Part shown: in pieces, positions 6,061-7,450 of the stretch
Numbering within the stretch: the stretch's first letter is position 1
Layout of the letters: the number at the start of each line of letters is the position of its first letter
Assembly: GCA_023419055.1 (NCBI GenBank)
Contig: JAEZYO010000350.1
Location: forward strand, 1 to 7,450
Direction: 5' to 3'
Source: Pseudomonadota bacterium
GTDB taxonomy: Bacteria > Myxococcota > Polyangia > Polyangiales > Polyangiaceae
Length of the DNA: 7,450 bases
Position numbers and translations under genes: made by a program
The notes under the pieces: generated by a model
What the model was told of the DNA's origin: nothing
Seen by the model: the letters and a program-made list of their open reading frames with translations, nothing else
The model's database searches: none

Positions 6061-7113
6061 ATGAGCGGAGCTCGCGAAAGCTTGAGCCAGGAGTTGCTCG
6101 CGCTCGTCACGAGCAGCTGGGTGTCACAGGCGCTCTACGTGACGGCGGAGCTCGGCCTCGCCGACCACCTGGCGCGAGGACCGATGTCGAGTGAGGCGCT
6201 CGCGCTCGTGACCCATTGCCACGAGCCGTCGTTGCGGCGCTTGCTGCGCGCGCTCGTGACGCTCGAGGTGGTTTCGGAGCCCGAGGTCGGAACCTTCGAG
6301 CTCGGGCGGCTCGGGCGGTTACTCGAGCGCGACGCGCCGAACTCGCTCGCCGCCTGGACTCGTTGGTGGGGTGGCAACTTGTGGCCGGTCTTCGGTCGCT
6401 TGCTCGACTGCGTCCGCACCGGCGAGAGCGGTCGCGCCATCGCTTACGGCAGCCGCGGCTTCGCGCACCTCGAACGCGATCCCGAGGCCGCGGCGATCTT
6501 CAATCGCGCGCTCGCCGAGCTCACCCGACTGCACGCGGCGACGTTGGTCGAGCACTACGACTTTTCGCCGTTCGCTTCGATCGTCGACGTGGGCGGCGGC
6601 TACGGAGAGCTGCTCGCGACCATCCTCGCCCGTCACACGACGGCGAGAGGCGTCCTCTTCGACCGGCCCCACGCGCTCGCGGGGGCTCGAGAACACTTGA
6701 GCGCGGCGGGCGTGGTCGAGCGCTGCGAGTTCGTGAGCGGTGACTTCTTCGACTCCCTGCCCGGCGGGGCCGACGCCTACGTGTTGAAGAGCGTGCTCCA
6801 CGACTGGGACGACGAGCGAGCGCTCCGCCTGCTGGAAGTCTGCCGGCGCGCGCTGCCGGAGCGCGGCCGATTGCTGATCGTCGAGCCGGTGATGCCCGAG
6901 CGGCTCGCCCCAGGAGCGGCCCATCGCCAGCTCGCGCGGAGCGACCTGACCATGCTCGTCGCGCACGGCGCGAGCGAGCGCACCGAAGCTGCGTACCGCA
7001 GCCTGCTTTCGCGCGCGGGGTTCTCGCTCGAGCGCGTGGTGCCCGCGGGGCCGACCTTCAGCGTGCTCGAGGCCGGCGCGCCCAGTTCGCTGCCCGAGCG
7101 GCCAGCTGCGTGA
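6061..7113 (+). CDS. COMT-like SAM-dependent O-methyltransferase
   Basis: A 350-residue enzyme of the plant-type O-methyltransferase family (Methyltransf_2; relatives act on phenols, N-acetylserotonin and polyketide hydroxyls). The N-terminal part (about 8-95) is the helical winged-helix-like dimerisation region. The SAM-binding core has DVGGGYG (176-182), FDRPHAL (D201) and GDFFDSLP (from 227). The catalytic signature LHDW places the base at H247. Two supporting glutamates match those of COMT: E275 in IVEPVMP and E306 in SERTEA. All three catalytic positions are therefore kept and the enzyme is probably active. The ATG at 6061 was chosen because AAGG (6051-6054) precedes it and the protein then begins where family members do; a GTG at 5998 would add 21 unrelated residues. 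Its acceptor is unknown; in such bacteria these enzymes often tailor secondary metabolites, but no biosynthetic gene is visible nearby. Its 3' end overlaps a convergent gene by 56 bases. Confidence 0.92.
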   Translation: MSGARESLSQELLALVTSSWVSQALYVTAELGLADHLARGPMSSEALALVTHCHEPSLRRLLRALVTLEVVSEPEVGTFELGRLGRLLERDAPNSLAAWTRWWGGNLWPVFGRLLDCVRTGESGRAIAYGSRGFAHLERDPEAAAIFNRALAELTRLHAATLVEHYDFSPFASIVDVGGGYGELLATILARHTTARGVLFDRPHALAGAREHLSAAGVVERCEFVSGDFFDSLPGGADAYVLKSVLHDWDDERALRLLEVCRRALPERGRLLIVEPVMPERLAPGAAHRQLARSDLTMLVAHGASERTEAAYRSLLSRAGFSLERVVPAGPTFSVLEAGAPSSLPERPAA

Positions 7114-7450
7114 AGGTGGGGTGGGCGAGCACGTCCTCCGAGTGTCCGAGCGAACAGTAGAAGACCTTGCCCTCTCCCCACTGCCGTCGCCAGGCGACGG
7201 GCATTTCCACGCCGGCGAGCCACGGCAGGTCACCGCCGACGATGGTGGTGGTCGCGAGCACCGTGACCGCCGGGTCGACGAGCAGGTAGTACTGCTCGGA
7301 GGTGACGCGAAAATCGCCGAGCCCCATGGTCAGAGGATCCGGGCGCAGGCGCACGTCGTACGTGACGCGATCACCGCCCGGGTGTCCGACGAACTGACCG
7401 CCCAACACGGCCTTGTACGGGCGGCTCGTCAGGAAGGCGCTCGCCGCGCC
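7058..7450 (-). CDS. ThuA-like domain protein (5' partial, C-terminal part)
   Basis: Only the last 130 residues are in the window; the frame is open to the right edge, so the start lies beyond 7450. The visible part reads AFLTSRPYKAVLGGQFVGHP, then DPLTMGLGDF, SEQYYLLVD, MPVAWRRQWGEGKVFY and CSLGH. This matches the C-terminal half of ThuA-like proteins (PF06283), a glutamine-amidotransferase-like fold named after a Sinorhizobium trehalose-utilisation gene. Members are often secreted or fused to sugar-related domains in other bacteria, but their chemistry is poorly defined. The GTG at 7408 is internal to the fold, not a start. The tail ANWARRPRAR is Arg-rich and lies in the overlap with the 3' end of the O-methyltransferase. 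The family call is good; the function is uncertain. Confidence 0.85.
   Translation of the reverse strand, partial: GAASAFLTSRPYKAVLGGQFVGHPGGDRVTYDVRLRPDPLTMGLGDFRVTSEQYYLLVDPAVTVLATTTIVGGDLPWLAGVEMPVAWRRQWGEGKVFYCSLGHSEDVLAHPTFTQLAARAANWARRPRAR

Overview
The window looks like ordinary chromosomal DNA from a high-GC Gram-negative bacterium. Codon third positions are almost all G or C, and there are GTG starts, a lipoprotein signal and an OmpA-like C-terminal domain. The mix of genes (VKOR-DsbA fusion, TlpA lipoprotein, LacI regulator, plant-type O-methyltransferase, ThuA-like protein) suggests a myxobacterium (Myxococcota, perhaps Polyangiales). That placement is inference from gene content and composition only. 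No RNA gene, insertion sequence, CRISPR array or phage gene was seen.

Region 1 (2-2579, + strand) is a tight three-gene operon for the cell envelope. It starts with a membrane oxidase (vitamin K epoxide reductase domain fused to a DsbA-like thioredoxin domain, 5' end outside the window). Next comes a single-pass membrane protein with a divergent OmpA-like domain and six extracytoplasmic cysteines. Last is a lipoprotein with a TlpA/ResA-type thioredoxin domain. Each start overlaps the previous stop, so the three are probably translated together. The oxidase would make disulfides, the TlpA-like protein may reduce or isomerise them, and the middle protein is a possible client.

Region 2 (2580-4915, + strand) holds a 121-base gap with a strong palindrome, then a LacI-family repressor. 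Sixteen bases further on is an RlmI-type 23S rRNA methyltransferase. The palindrome sits just upstream of the repressor and may be its own operator. No sugar transport or catabolic gene lies next to the repressor here.

Region 3 (4922-7450) holds a membrane-anchored endonuclease/exonuclease/phosphatase-family protein on the - strand, convergent with the methyltransferase. It is divergent from a COMT-like O-methyltransferase on the + strand across a 95-base gap. The O-methyltransferase converges on, and overlaps by 56 bases, the 3' end of a ThuA-like gene that runs in from the right edge on the - strand.

I found no clearly new system. The parts most worth a second look are the oxidase/OmpA-like/TlpA operon, the altered OmpA-like domain, and the palindrome in front of the LacI gene.
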